Assembly (NCBI GenBank): GCA_021792255.1
Contig: JAJYUZ010000005.1
Location: 1-64,000 of the forward strand
Source of the DNA: Thermoplasmata archaeon
Lineage (GTDB): Archaea > Thermoplasmatota > Thermoplasmata > Thermoplasmatales > GCA-001856825
Direction of reading: 5' to 3'
Length of the DNA: 64,000 nt
Part shown: positions 26,680 through 34,631 of the stretch, piece after piece
Position numbering within the stretch: position 1 is the stretch's first letter
Layout of the letters: each line of letters starts with the position of its first letter
Made by a program: the position numbers and the translations under genes
The notes under the pieces: generated by a model
The model's input: the letters and a program-made list of their open reading frames with translations, nothing else
Told to the model about the DNA's origin: nothing
Databases searched by the model: none

Positions 26680-26807
26680 GCAAAGAGAGGGAAAACCTTA
26701 TTTTAATTTCATTAAATTTTTGTTTTGTCTGAAAGGTCTCATCGCAGGAAGTCTTCCTGACTTCTCGCGGGCAACCAGAGAAATCGAAAGCCTGATGGAA
26801 AAATAGC

Positions 26808-28091
26808 CTATTGCTTATCCTTCAGAGTCTTCAAAAGAGTCTCCTTCAGTCGAGGATTCCGAATTATTTCAGTCAGCACGTCCTTAAGGATCCTGTCCTT
26901 GAAGTTCGGATCGAAATCCTTCAAAAGTTCTTTGGCGCTACTATCAGTTACCGACGGCTCTATCGTAGCAGTCTTGATCTCGTTTCCCTTGTTTCCAGAC
27001 TCGATGGTCTCACTCTTATCCAGTGGAGCACCGCATCTGAAGCAGTAGTTGCCTATCGATGGATTTTCTGCCCCACATTTCATGCATATTTTAGGCACCG
27101 CCTGAATAGTCTTCGTCTTTTCACTTTTCTGTCTTTCAATTCCATAGACCTTCAGAACAGCATCGTCTACCTGTTCATCGCTCAAATTTACGTAAACCCT
27201 CGACATCCTGGAGCCATGAACCCACCCCATCGTCGCCTCTAGTGGGGCCTCCTTTAAGTCTTTGGCTAAAATGGTCGCTCTCGTGTGCCTGAATAGGTGA
27301 GGGTGGATTCTTCTCTTAATACCAGCTCTCTTGCTAACCTTATAGAACATCATGTTCACATCATTCCACTTTAAGGGTCCACCTCCCTTTATCTGAATGA
27401 AGAAAAAATCGTCTGGTATGCTTCTATTGAATTTGTCCTTGTACTGAAGTGTCAAAGGTACGCTCCTCCCTATAACTCTGACCTTCCTTACTCCTGTCTT
27501 TCCCTTAACAGTTAGTTTCATTCCATAATCATCGAACTCTAGATCCTTGACTCTTAACGTTAACAGTTCGCCTATTCTGCATCCAGAATCATAGAGCATC
27601 GATACAAGGGCCTTGTCTCTCTCGTTTCGACTTGCACCCAGAAGCTTGTCTAGCTCCTCCACCGTCACTATATCCTCTGGTTTCTTGTCCTTAGCAGGAT
27701 GCAAATTCAGTTTCAGTCCACTGACCGACTCTTCATACTTTCCCTCAGCGTGAATGCGATAGAATTTCTTCAAAGTCATGTAGATGCCGTTCATAGTACT
27801 ATCTGCGTAATTGCTGTCTTTCCTGGTCTTAGCAGCTTTGAGTTTTAATACCGCCAGTCTGATATCTTGCTTTGTTGGGTGCAGGAATGAATCTCCCATA
27901 ACACGAGCAATTAGCTTTAGCCTCGTGATGTAAAAGTACTGCATGTGATGGGACAAGTTGTCCATCGAAAGACTGTCAATAAAATCTAGAATGGATTTTT
28001 TAACAGCAGGGCTGAGAGATTCCTCCTGATTTAAACGGCTTTTACTCTGTTGTAGGAGTACCTCTATATTATAAACACTATCCCCCTCCAT
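26808..28091 (-). CDS. Tyrosine recombinase (integrase) with C-terminal zinc ribbon
   Basis: A 427-residue site-specific recombinase. The N-terminal SAM-like/core-binding domain spans about residues 20-120. The catalytic domain has Arg in DSGCRIGELLTLRV, a Lys in VKGKTGVRKVRV, the H-x-x-R box in HPHLFRHTRAT, and the final WVHGSRMSRVYVNL with His and the nucleophilic Tyr. Residues about 335-360 form a zinc ribbon with two CxxC pairs (CMKCGAENPSIGNYCFRCG), followed by a charged helical tail. It is longer than the archaeal XerA dimer resolvase (about 290 aa). No tRNA or phage genes adjoin it, so it may be a domesticated chromosomal recombinase. A TATA box is at 28113-28123. Confidence 0.92.
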   Translation of the reverse strand: MEGDSVYNIEVLLQQSKSRLNQEESLSPAVKKSILDFIDSLSMDNLSHHMQYFYITRLKLIARVMGDSFLHPTKQDIRLAVLKLKAAKTRKDSNYADSTMNGIYMTLKKFYRIHAEGKYEESVSGLKLNLHPAKDKKPEDIVTVEELDKLLGASRNERDKALVSMLYDSGCRIGELLTLRVKDLEFDDYGMKLTVKGKTGVRKVRVIGRSVPLTLQYKDKFNRSIPDDFFFIQIKGGGPLKWNDVNMMFYKVSKRAGIKRRIHPHLFRHTRATILAKDLKEAPLEATMGWVHGSRMSRVYVNLSDEQVDDAVLKVYGIERQKSEKTKTIQAVPKICMKCGAENPSIGNYCFRCGAPLDKSETIESGNKGNEIKTATIEPSVTDSSAKELLKDFDPNFKDRILKDVLTEIIRNPRLKETLLKTLKDKQ

Positions 28092-28112
28092 CTAGTAATA
28101 CGATAACAATTC

Positions 28113-28123
28113 ACTATAAATGT
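28113..28123 (-). promoter_or_regulatory. TATA box of the recombinase gene
   Basis: On the minus strand CATTTATAGTG is centred about 27 bp upstream of the ATG at 28091. The spacing fits a leaderless message. Confidence 0.5.
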
Positions 28124-28364
28124 GATTCCGCATGACAATCATGTACTGGATACTCCAATTCTGCTTAGGAGAATCTTAGGTTTTATAACTCTCTTCATTA
28201 AGAACAGACAACATTTCTGCCTTCCGTGAATCATTCCGTCAATCCCCTGGCGTTCTATTTCTTTATACAGTAAAAGTAAAGTCTGCGGCTCGCTCAGTCT
28301 ATCCCACTATCTAGCGAGATCAAATGAGGTAAACAGTTCTGTGACTCTAAATGGTCCAGTAATG

Positions 28365-28778
28365 TCACAGCGAAATCACTTCGAGACCGATATCCCTTAT
28401 TTCATTCCTCTTTTCTGCAAATTCCATATCGAGAGTCACAAAAGTATTGGCACGGATAACCATACTTGCAGACAAATGTAAAAGATCCAACGTGCGCATC
28501 CTTATCTTGTAAGCAATTTCTTCGGCATTCACGAAGACCGAATCCATGTCAACCTCGGGGACTGCTATGTTTAAGACTTGCAAATATTCCTCATAAGCTT
28601 GAATTTCGTTTTCGCTTAGTTTAGTTGTTCTTGAGAGAACTGATTTTAACTCCAGAACTGCGACTTTAGATGTGACCATATCTTTCATCTTGTCCAGTGC
28701 TTCAGATGCTTTGGAGTGATTTGAATCATTCTCATTCAAAATGGCCAGTATCAAGTTTGTATCAATATAATTGATCAT
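28365..28778 (-). CDS. vapC: PIN-domain ribonuclease toxin (VapC-like)
   Basis: A 137-residue PIN-domain protein from ATG 28778. The catalytic acidic residues are recognisable: Asp in INYIDTNLILA near the N-terminus, a Glu in SKVAVLELKSVL, Asp in RTLDLLHLSASM, and Asp in VTLDMEFAEK. The family cleaves RNA (tRNA, rRNA or mRNA) when released from its antitoxin. The start overlaps the antitoxin stop (ATGA), so the two are translationally coupled. The longer frame to 28844 runs inside the antitoxin gene and is not needed. Confidence 0.9.
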   Translation of the reverse strand: MINYIDTNLILAILNENDSNHSKASEALDKMKDMVTSKVAVLELKSVLSRTTKLSENEIQAYEEYLQVLNIAVPEVDMDSVFVNAEEIAYKIRMRTLDLLHLSASMVIRANTFVTLDMEFAEKRNEIRDIGLEVISL

Positions 28779-29026
28779 TCCCTCTCCTTGATCGAGATTG
28801 TAGAAAGGTCTTTCGGTAATTCGGGAAGCCCGTGTTTTAACCATTTCTTTACGACTTCTTTCCCCTTTTCCTTCCGCTCTACTACTTTTTTAGCGTTTGG
28901 AATGCCATCCCTCATAATGATTCTTACAGCATCTGCTTTGTTTCTTGCCAATTTGTAACGTAGCAGTTTCTCCACAAGGTCGGAAATTTCTTGTTCAACT
29001 CTTATGGTGATTACATCTGCTTTCAT
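28775..29026 (-). CDS. vapB: Ribbon-helix-helix antitoxin (VapB-like)
   Basis: An 83-residue protein. The N-terminal ITIRVEQEISDLVEKLLRYK matches the beta strand plus first helix of a ribbon-helix-helix DNA-binding domain, followed by NKADAVRIIMRDGI. The charged C-terminal half (KKVVERKEKGKEVVKKWL) is the expected toxin-neutralising tail. It overlaps the downstream PIN toxin by 4 bp. A TATA box (GCTATTTATATTG, minus strand, 29051-29062) lies about 30 bp upstream. Such antitoxins usually repress their own operon. Confidence 0.85.
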   Translation of the reverse strand: MKADVITIRVEQEISDLVEKLLRYKLARNKADAVRIIMRDGIPNAKKVVERKEKGKEVVKKWLKHGLPELPKDLSTISIKERE

Positions 29027-29137
29027 TTGATTTCTAATGTTTTCACAATATAAATAGCCATCTAAAACAAGGATCTCTGCATATCTCTCTAATTTCTCTG
29101 CATCTTTGGGTCTAGTTAAACTAACATAATCTTAATT

Positions 29138-29566
29138 TTATTTAGTTCCAATCTCTTTTAGTCCAATGCGCTCTATTTCTTTCAGATTATCGAAATCCCG
29201 GTCATCTGTTATAATTTTCTTAATGCGTCTTCCGATGGCAGAAGCAAGGTGTATGGCGTTCCTGGGTTTTATATTGTACTTTTCCCTCATAAGTTGGCTC
29301 CTTCTCATGACATCTTCGTCCATAATGATAAACCGAAGTCCTGGGTAGTTCATGAACTTCCGTCCTGTTTCAATGGCGTCCGTTCTGCCTAATAATTTCT
29401 CAACAACGTGGGATATCTCATCCCAAGTGAGTGTTGAAGTATATGCCTGTATATCCCCTTTTTCAATTGATAAGATTACCTCTCTGGAGAATTCAACCTC
29501 CGGCAGGTCTTGGTAAAGAACCGGATTAAGAAAAATATTGGAATCAACGTAGTAAATTCCTTTCAT
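29138..29566 (-). CDS. vapC: PIN-domain ribonuclease toxin (VapC-like), second pair
   Basis: A 142-residue PIN protein read from ATG 29566 (MKGIYYVDSNIF). The acidic core residues are Asp in YVDSNIF, Glu in LTWDEISHVV, and Asp in KIITDDRDFDNL. The helix KPRNAIHLASAIGRRIKK is typical of archaeal VapC. The upstream frame to 29620 lies inside the antitoxin gene. Overlap with the AbrB-type antitoxin is 23 bp, so the pair is one operon. It differs from the first pair in both toxin sequence and antitoxin type. Confidence 0.88.
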   Translation of the reverse strand: MKGIYYVDSNIFLNPVLYQDLPEVEFSREVILSIEKGDIQAYTSTLTWDEISHVVEKLLGRTDAIETGRKFMNYPGLRFIIMDEDVMRRSQLMREKYNIKPRNAIHLASAIGRRIKKIITDDRDFDNLKEIERIGLKEIGTK

Positions 29567-29798
29567 ATTCTTCATCCAGGATCTTCTTGATATCAACCTT
29601 CTGTTTGAGCTTTTTTGCATAAGTGGATGTGAAGAAATCCGTGTATGACACCGATAGCGGGGCTGACCGGCTAATCACAACTTCACTACCTCTTAGGTCT
29701 ACCAGCACTTCAGAGAACTCCTTAATTCCAAGTTTATCCCTAATATCTTTCGGTATCACGATTTGTCCCTTTGGTCCAATTTTCATTCGCTTTTCCAT
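29544..29798 (-). CDS. AbrB/SpoVT-type antitoxin
   Basis: An 84-residue protein with an N-terminal swapped-hairpin DNA-binding domain: MKIGPKGQIVIPKDIRDKLGIKE, the classic 'K-G-Q-(I/V)-x-I-P-x-x-I-R-x-x-L-G' signature. The C-terminal part (SYTDFFTSTYAKKLKQKVDIKKILDEEY) would wrap the PIN toxin. A perfect palindrome sits 4 bp upstream of the ATG with a TATA box next to it, suggesting autoregulation. Confidence 0.92.
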   Translation of the reverse strand: MEKRMKIGPKGQIVIPKDIRDKLGIKEFSEVLVDLRGSEVVISRSAPLSVSYTDFFTSTYAKKLKQKVDIKKILDEEYERNLLR

Positions 29799-29801
29799 TT
29801 T

Positions 29802-29830
29802 ATAGTTATATGTATAACTATTATTTATAC
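29802..29830 (-). promoter_or_regulatory. Palindromic operator and TATA box of the AbrB-PIN operon
   Basis: ATAGTTATA-TG-TATAACTAT (29802-29821) is a perfect 9-bp inverted repeat with a 2-bp centre, starting 4 bp before the antitoxin ATG. The adjoining GTATAAATAA (minus strand, 29821-29830) is centred about 27 bp from the start codon. Antitoxin binding between TATA box and start would repress transcription. Confidence 0.65.
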
Positions 29831-30292
29831 TACACTCTCTGGTATTCTAAGATGTTTCCTAGACCCAAAACAATTATCATGGTTTTTCTAAGTTTGAGCG
29901 ATGCGTTTTCGGTTTCGGGATAATCAAGTTGTTTACAATTTAGATTTGCCTACTCCAGGGTATTGCGGAGGTCAGCTCTAGGGTGATGATATCACTACCT
30001 TGCCACAGATTAATGATTAACATCCGTACCATAAGAAGACAAAAATCTACAGGACTACGAAGCAGAATTGAAAAGATAGAAACTTCAAAAGGGATGAAAA
30101 GTGCGATATTGCACTTTATTTTTGAACTGAGATATGTAACGAGGCTGTTCCCAAAACGTTTAAAAGGGAAATGTATGACAATTTTCAGTTTCAAAACAGA
30201 CATTAGCATTTGTAAAGTTTATTTCCCTGTTAAATATTTGGAATTTCCAGTCGTCTGAAAAATGTCATATTATGGAAGACAAATCCATGATG
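29831..30292. other. Gene-free stretch with one terminator-like hairpin
   Basis: No convincing coding sequence is seen. A hairpin AAAGTGC-GATATT-GCACTTT (30098-30117) followed by ATTTTTG could act as a plus-strand terminator. Two overlapping open frames of about 90 codons on opposite strands show no family features. The 3' part is AT-rich upstream sequence of the S-layer-like gene. Confidence 0.5.
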
Positions 30293-30328
30293 CTTAAATA
30301 GTATGGTTCTTCTCCTAAAGTTGGAGGT
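30293..30328 (+). promoter_or_regulatory. TATA box and strong Shine-Dalgarno of the S-layer-like gene
   Basis: GCTTAAATAG at 30293-30302 is a TATA-like box. GGAGGTT at 30323-30329 lies about 8 nt before ATG 30337 and is a full match to the 16S 3' end. Many other first genes here appear leaderless, so a dedicated leader with Shine-Dalgarno suggests high expression. Confidence 0.65.
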
Positions 30329-30336
30329 TTTTAATA

Positions 30337-33300
30337 ATGTATAAACCCAACAACAGAAAATTGCTTACGGTATTGATCAGTATAGCAATGGTATTCAGTG
30401 CTTTCGCAATATTAGCTCTAACAACAACGCCAGCAGCCGCTGTAACCCCAACACAATCATTTACTCTAACGCCTAACACTGCTCTTGCATCGTATAGCTC
30501 TAGTCTCTATGTCGCATCTAGCTCCGTGACTTTCCCATCTGGAGCGACCATTTACGCAGAATGGAGTACCACCGGGGCTTGGTCCGGATTACCGCCTCTC
30601 TGGGCTCATCTAGTATCGGGACAAACATCAATTGTGGGACTAGTTGCCCCCCCTTTCAATGAAGCAAGTGGCAGTGGGCCGTGGTACCTTCTGGTATCGT
30701 CAACCCAAGATGGTACTAGCGGAACTTTCGCTTCTGAAGCCATATCGGCGGTCTCTTCAGTCCCAAGTGTTACAACCACGCAGGCGAGCGGATATGTTGG
30801 CAGCACAGTCAACGTCACTGGCTCAAGTTTCCCAGACAATAGCCCTGTAAACGTATACTTCCTGCACAATCCATCGACAGCTACAAATTTCACAGCTGCA
30901 GTTCTTATGACGACAGCGACAGCAAATGCAACTGGAGTACTATCTACGAGTTTCACCGTGCCAACTACGGTATATGGAAATTATGGCGTAATCGTTCTTG
31001 ATACGAACGGAACAACAACCGTATATGGCTACGATTCTGCTCATTCGTGGTACGTACCTTACTCTGTCGAAGCATCAGTGACCGTTAGTTACAGCAGCGG
31101 CAGTTCTATCTACGCCGGACAAAGCTTCAGCGTATCTGGAACAGGATTTGCGGCAGCTGGTACAGTCGCTATAAGCGACAATGATGTCAACGCATCGGGT
31201 ACACTAAAAACAACGCCATCCACAATCACGGTAGGAAGTGACGGAACATTCACCGCGACCGTTTCAACATTGGGAGCCACATTTGCGGCACTATCCGCTT
31301 CAGCACTTGCAACAACTGTTTCCGCAACAGAAACTGGAGTTTCACCTACAGCTACGTCCACTCTTAATGTTACGGGTGGAAGTATAACGGTGTCTCCTGG
31401 AACAATTTCGCCAGGTGGATCCTTCACTTTGACGGGTGTCAATTTCTATCCTGGAGGAAGTATAGCAGCAGATTCAATCACGGTCACTTCAGCAACACTT
31501 ACTAACTCTGCAGTAACTGTCTCTTCTACGGGTACGTTCACCGTCAGTGTCTCTACCCTTAAGTTTACGGGAACCCTAACATCGAACAACAAACAAACGG
31601 TAACTGCGCCTGAAACTCTACCATCTCCAGTGACAATAGGCGGTAGTGGTGTTTACTCTGCAACTGGAAAGGTCAACATCGCGGGACCTCAGATAACAGT
31701 GACATATCCTTCTGGATATTCTCTGACCGCATCTGAGAATGTAACAGTATCTGGAACGAATTTCTTCCCGGGAGCAACCATAAGCGCTAATTCAATAACG
31801 TTTGCGGGAATAGCCGGAACTAACGCAGCATATGCTGTTACGTCCTCTGGCTCGTTCAGCATCCAGTTCACGGTTCCAACGGCTTCAGCACTATCCTCAA
31901 CAGCCCTAGGTGTGCACCACATTGCAGTCACTCAGACTATGCCAGGTGGACTAGCTTACACAAACACCACTTTGTACGTAAATGCAATATACAGTAAACC
32001 AACTGTGAACAATACTGGAATAGAGGTTGCATTATCATCTTCTGCATCAGCCTCAACATCAATCGCTCAACAGAACGTTGGAACGACAATCTACTACTAT
32101 CTCTTCGGATATCCTGCGGCCCAGACGGTCTCACTCTACATGGGCTCAGTGCAGGTAGTCTCCAGCATAGTGACGGACGCTAACGGAGCATTCTCCGGAA
32201 CGTTCGCAATTCCAGCACTACCCGGATCTGTAGCTGGAGTCGCATATGCCGTTCAGACACAATCTGCATTTGGACTGCAAGCACACACTTACTCCACTGT
32301 ATCTGTATCACCTGTGATAACCTTCAGCGCAACCGAGAGCTACTTCACAAACTATGGACTTCTCGCGAGTGGTGATTACTTCAACATTACGGGAACAGGC
32401 TTTGACTCTCTCGCAACGGTTACAATAACCGACGCTGCATCTGTCACGGGAACAGTCGCTTCTTCAGTGACGACCGATGTCTACGGTAGTTTCACTGCTG
32501 AAATGCAGGTTACAAGTACCAGCCTGACTTCAAACATCGTGGATGATGTCACTGCAGCAACCTCAGCAGGGGCAACATACACCATCACCGGCGCGTTCAC
32601 AGAATTGGGCACACCAACCTTGTCGCTGTCAGAATCCATCGCGACAACTGGCGACACAGTAACAGCAACTGTCGGAAATGCAATTGACACATCAATCGCA
32701 CCCGTTTCGTACTCGGTAACTGGTCCAATGGGCGCGACTCTTACAGGCTTGACCCATTCTTCCCCCAGCGGGACAATCAGTGTGACAGATTCCACTAACG
32801 GAACTGCAACCGAGACTCTGGCAGCAAACGTTACTGGTTTCCCAGGTGCGAGTGCAGTATTCCTGCTCTCTATACCAGGAAGCACTGGATACCTGCTGAA
32901 TTCAACAGGCGGTCATAGCGTCAGCGCAACTCTGGGCGGATCATTTACGGTATACGCAATCGGATTTGGATCGGGCAGCTACGTCAACCTCGGTGCAACG
33001 GGATCACTAGCACCTACGGGAGGTAGTTCTTCTTTGACCACACACGGAGGATTCATATTCTCTTCAGTAGGTATACCCCTTTCCTCTGCGGTTGGTACAT
33101 ACCTAATATACGGACAACAGGCTGCCACATCTGGAGGATCTCCCACTTACACCACAAGCCTAACGGGATCGCTGGTAGTTTCTTTCGCCGCAAATCTGAC
33201 ACTTGGCGCTTACAATGGCAACATCGGCAGTACAGTATCTGTAACTCCAAACGGGCTAGTCGCAGATCACTACTATAATCTCTACTTCGGAACAATGCTC

Positions 33301-34467
33301 CTGAGTTCTTCACCGTTCTTGGGATCTGCAGTACCTGGAACGTTCGTAGTTCCACTGGTTCCTGCTGGAACATATAACGTGTCTATAGTGCCTCTGGGAT
33401 CAACTACACCTGCAGCATCGGCCGTCTTCACAGTGACCGTCACGACAGAATTCAGCCTCAGCGTTGACGCCCCTACGGCCTTCCCCGGACAGATAGTGAC
33501 ATTCGCCTGGAAAGTTGCCAACACAGCTCCTAGCACAAGCGTCTTCTTGACTAGCGGGTACTATGGAGCAACGACTGTAACGGTCTATCTAAACGGAACG
33601 GCCTTTGAGACTATACCTGTTTCTCCAAACGTTGCGGTTACCTACACTTGGCTGAATGGTTCATTCCAGATGCCAAACGATAACGTCGGCACATACTGGA
33701 CATTGACGCTCTCATATATGCAGGTACAATACGGCTCTACGAAGACGGTTTCCGCTACGACTGGCACTGGTGCATACATCCAGCTCGTATCTGGAAATGG
33801 CGCACTGCTCACTGGAATAACATCGAACCAGACAGCAACACTCTTGGCAGACATCAACAGCACGTTAAAGACATCAATGAAAGTTCCGCTCTCCGAGCTA
33901 AATGCAACAGTAGTGGCACTTAACAGCACTTCAGCTAAAATAACAACAGCATTCGGTAATATGACAGCAACACTCAAAGCAATCAACGCTTCAGTCAACG
34001 CGATAGTGGCTGGACAGGTCATAGTCACGACAGACCTCGGAACAATAACGACCAGCTTGGCCTCTATGAACGCAACACTTGCGTCTGTAAGTGGAAATTT
34101 AGCTACGGTCGTCACTTCGGTTGGAACAATAACAACGTCTCTCAGCAACATCAACGCAACTGTAGCATCCAACGGACAGAAACTTGTGACCATCACCACG
34201 GACCTAGGAACGCTCTCAGGAACGATCACCAGCGTCTCTGGTAAAGTAGCTACAATCAGCACTCAGCTCGGAACAATGCAGACAAACGTGTCGCAGATAC
34301 AGGGATACACCAGCCAAATAAGCAACAATACAAAGACCATTGGTACCCTTGAGATATTCCTTGTCGTCATCATAGTGCTTGTACTGATAACACTGGTGCT
34401 TGCCTTAATGGCAATAAGCGGAGTGAACAAGGTATCCAAAAAGGTCAATGAAGAGAAGAAGCAGTAA
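30337..34467 (+). CDS. Probable S-layer protein with coiled-coil stalk and membrane anchor
   Basis: A 1376-residue secreted protein. The signal peptide covers about residues 1-36 (LLTVLISIAMVFSAFAILAL, then PAAA-V). Residues about 145-1160 are Thr/Ser/Ala/Val-rich beta sequence in repeated Ig/IPT-like modules that use 'G-(S/T)-x-F-x-V-S-G-x-G/N-F' turns, such as YAGQSFSVSGTGFAAAG and SASENVTVSGTNFFPGA-like segments. There are many N-x-S/T sequons. Residues about 1168-1335 form heptad-like repeats (LNATVVALNST, TITTSLASMNATLASVSGNL), a predicted coiled-coil stalk. Residues about 1337-1362 are a membrane helix, followed by a basic/charged tail (KKVNEEKKQ). The architecture of outer beta modules, stalk and anchor is that of an archaeal S-layer protein with its anchor in one chain. 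The call is inferred from architecture and strong expression signals, not from a sequence match. Confidence 0.8.
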   Translation: MYKPNNRKLLTVLISIAMVFSAFAILALTTTPAAAVTPTQSFTLTPNTALASYSSSLYVASSSVTFPSGATIYAEWSTTGAWSGLPPLWAHLVSGQTSIVGLVAPPFNEASGSGPWYLLVSSTQDGTSGTFASEAISAVSSVPSVTTTQASGYVGSTVNVTGSSFPDNSPVNVYFLHNPSTATNFTAAVLMTTATANATGVLSTSFTVPTTVYGNYGVIVLDTNGTTTVYGYDSAHSWYVPYSVEASVTVSYSSGSSIYAGQSFSVSGTGFAAAGTVAISDNDVNASGTLKTTPSTITVGSDGTFTATVSTLGATFAALSASALATTVSATETGVSPTATSTLNVTGGSITVSPGTISPGGSFTLTGVNFYPGGSIAADSITVTSATLTNSAVTVSSTGTFTVSVSTLKFTGTLTSNNKQTVTAPETLPSPVTIGGSGVYSATGKVNIAGPQITVTYPSGYSLTASENVTVSGTNFFPGATISANSITFAGIAGTNAAYAVTSSGSFSIQFTVPTASALSSTALGVHHIAVTQTMPGGLAYTNTTLYVNAIYSKPTVNNTGIEVALSSSASASTSIAQQNVGTTIYYYLFGYPAAQTVSLYMGSVQVVSSIVTDANGAFSGTFAIPALPGSVAGVAYAVQTQSAFGLQAHTYSTVSVSPVITFSATESYFTNYGLLASGDYFNITGTGFDSLATVTITDAASVTGTVASSVTTDVYGSFTAEMQVTSTSLTSNIVDDVTAATSAGATYTITGAFTELGTPTLSLSESIATTGDTVTATVGNAIDTSIAPVSYSVTGPMGATLTGLTHSSPSGTISVTDSTNGTATETLAANVTGFPGASAVFLLSIPGSTGYLLNSTGGHSVSATLGGSFTVYAIGFGSGSYVNLGATGSLAPTGGSSSLTTHGGFIFSSVGIPLSSAVGTYLIYGQQAATSGGSPTYTTSLTGSLVVSFAANLTLGAYNGNIGSTVSVTPNGLVADHYYNLYFGTMLLSSSPFLGSAVPGTFVVPLVPAGTYNVSIVPLGSTTPAASAVFTVTVTTEFSLSVDAPTAFPGQIVTFAWKVANTAPSTSVFLTSGYYGATTVTVYLNGTAFETIPVSPNVAVTYTWLNGSFQMPNDNVGTYWTLTLSYMQVQYGSTKTVSATTGTGAYIQLVSGNGALLTGITSNQTATLLADINSTLKTSMKVPLSELNATVVALNSTSAKITTAFGNMTATLKAINASVNAIVAGQVIVTTDLGTITTSLASMNATLASVSGNLATVVTSVGTITTSLSNINATVASNGQKLVTITTDLGTLSGTITSVSGKVATISTQLGTMQTNVSQIQGYTSQISNNTKTIGTLEIFLVVIIVLVLITLVLALMAISGVNKVSKKVNEEKKQ

Positions 34468-34477
34468 ACTCAACTGA

Positions 34478-34500
34478 TTTTTTCCTTTTTTATTTTTTAT
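34478..34500 (+). terminator. T-rich terminator of the S-layer-like gene
   Basis: Three T-runs (ATTTTTTCC, TTTTTTTA, TTTTTTATT-like) start 11 bp after the stop codon. Archaeal RNA polymerase terminates at such oligo-T stretches. Confidence 0.6.
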
Positions 34501-34631
34501 TCCATTTTTATTGGCTAAATTCATTCTTGGATTGTAAGTTGCGGACATCATCGCGCAAGTTGCTAAATGCATTTCAGTCACAGCTTGGGAACGTGTGAAA
34601 AGTATTATTATTCAAAAAGGAATCGAAGTTT

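Noticed and set aside
28289-28318. CTCGCT...AGCGAG inverted repeat upstream of the recombinase as an att site
   Set aside because: Only 6-bp arms with an 18-bp loop and no second copy at the other side of the region; not convincing.
29940-30258. Two opposed open frames of about 90 codons
   Set aside because: No family features or ribosome binding sites, and they overlap each other; treated as intergenic.
33642-34262. 206-codon open frame on the minus strand
   Set aside because: It is antisense to the coiled-coil stalk of the S-layer-like gene; the Val/Thr-rich repeat reflects the repetitive opposite strand.
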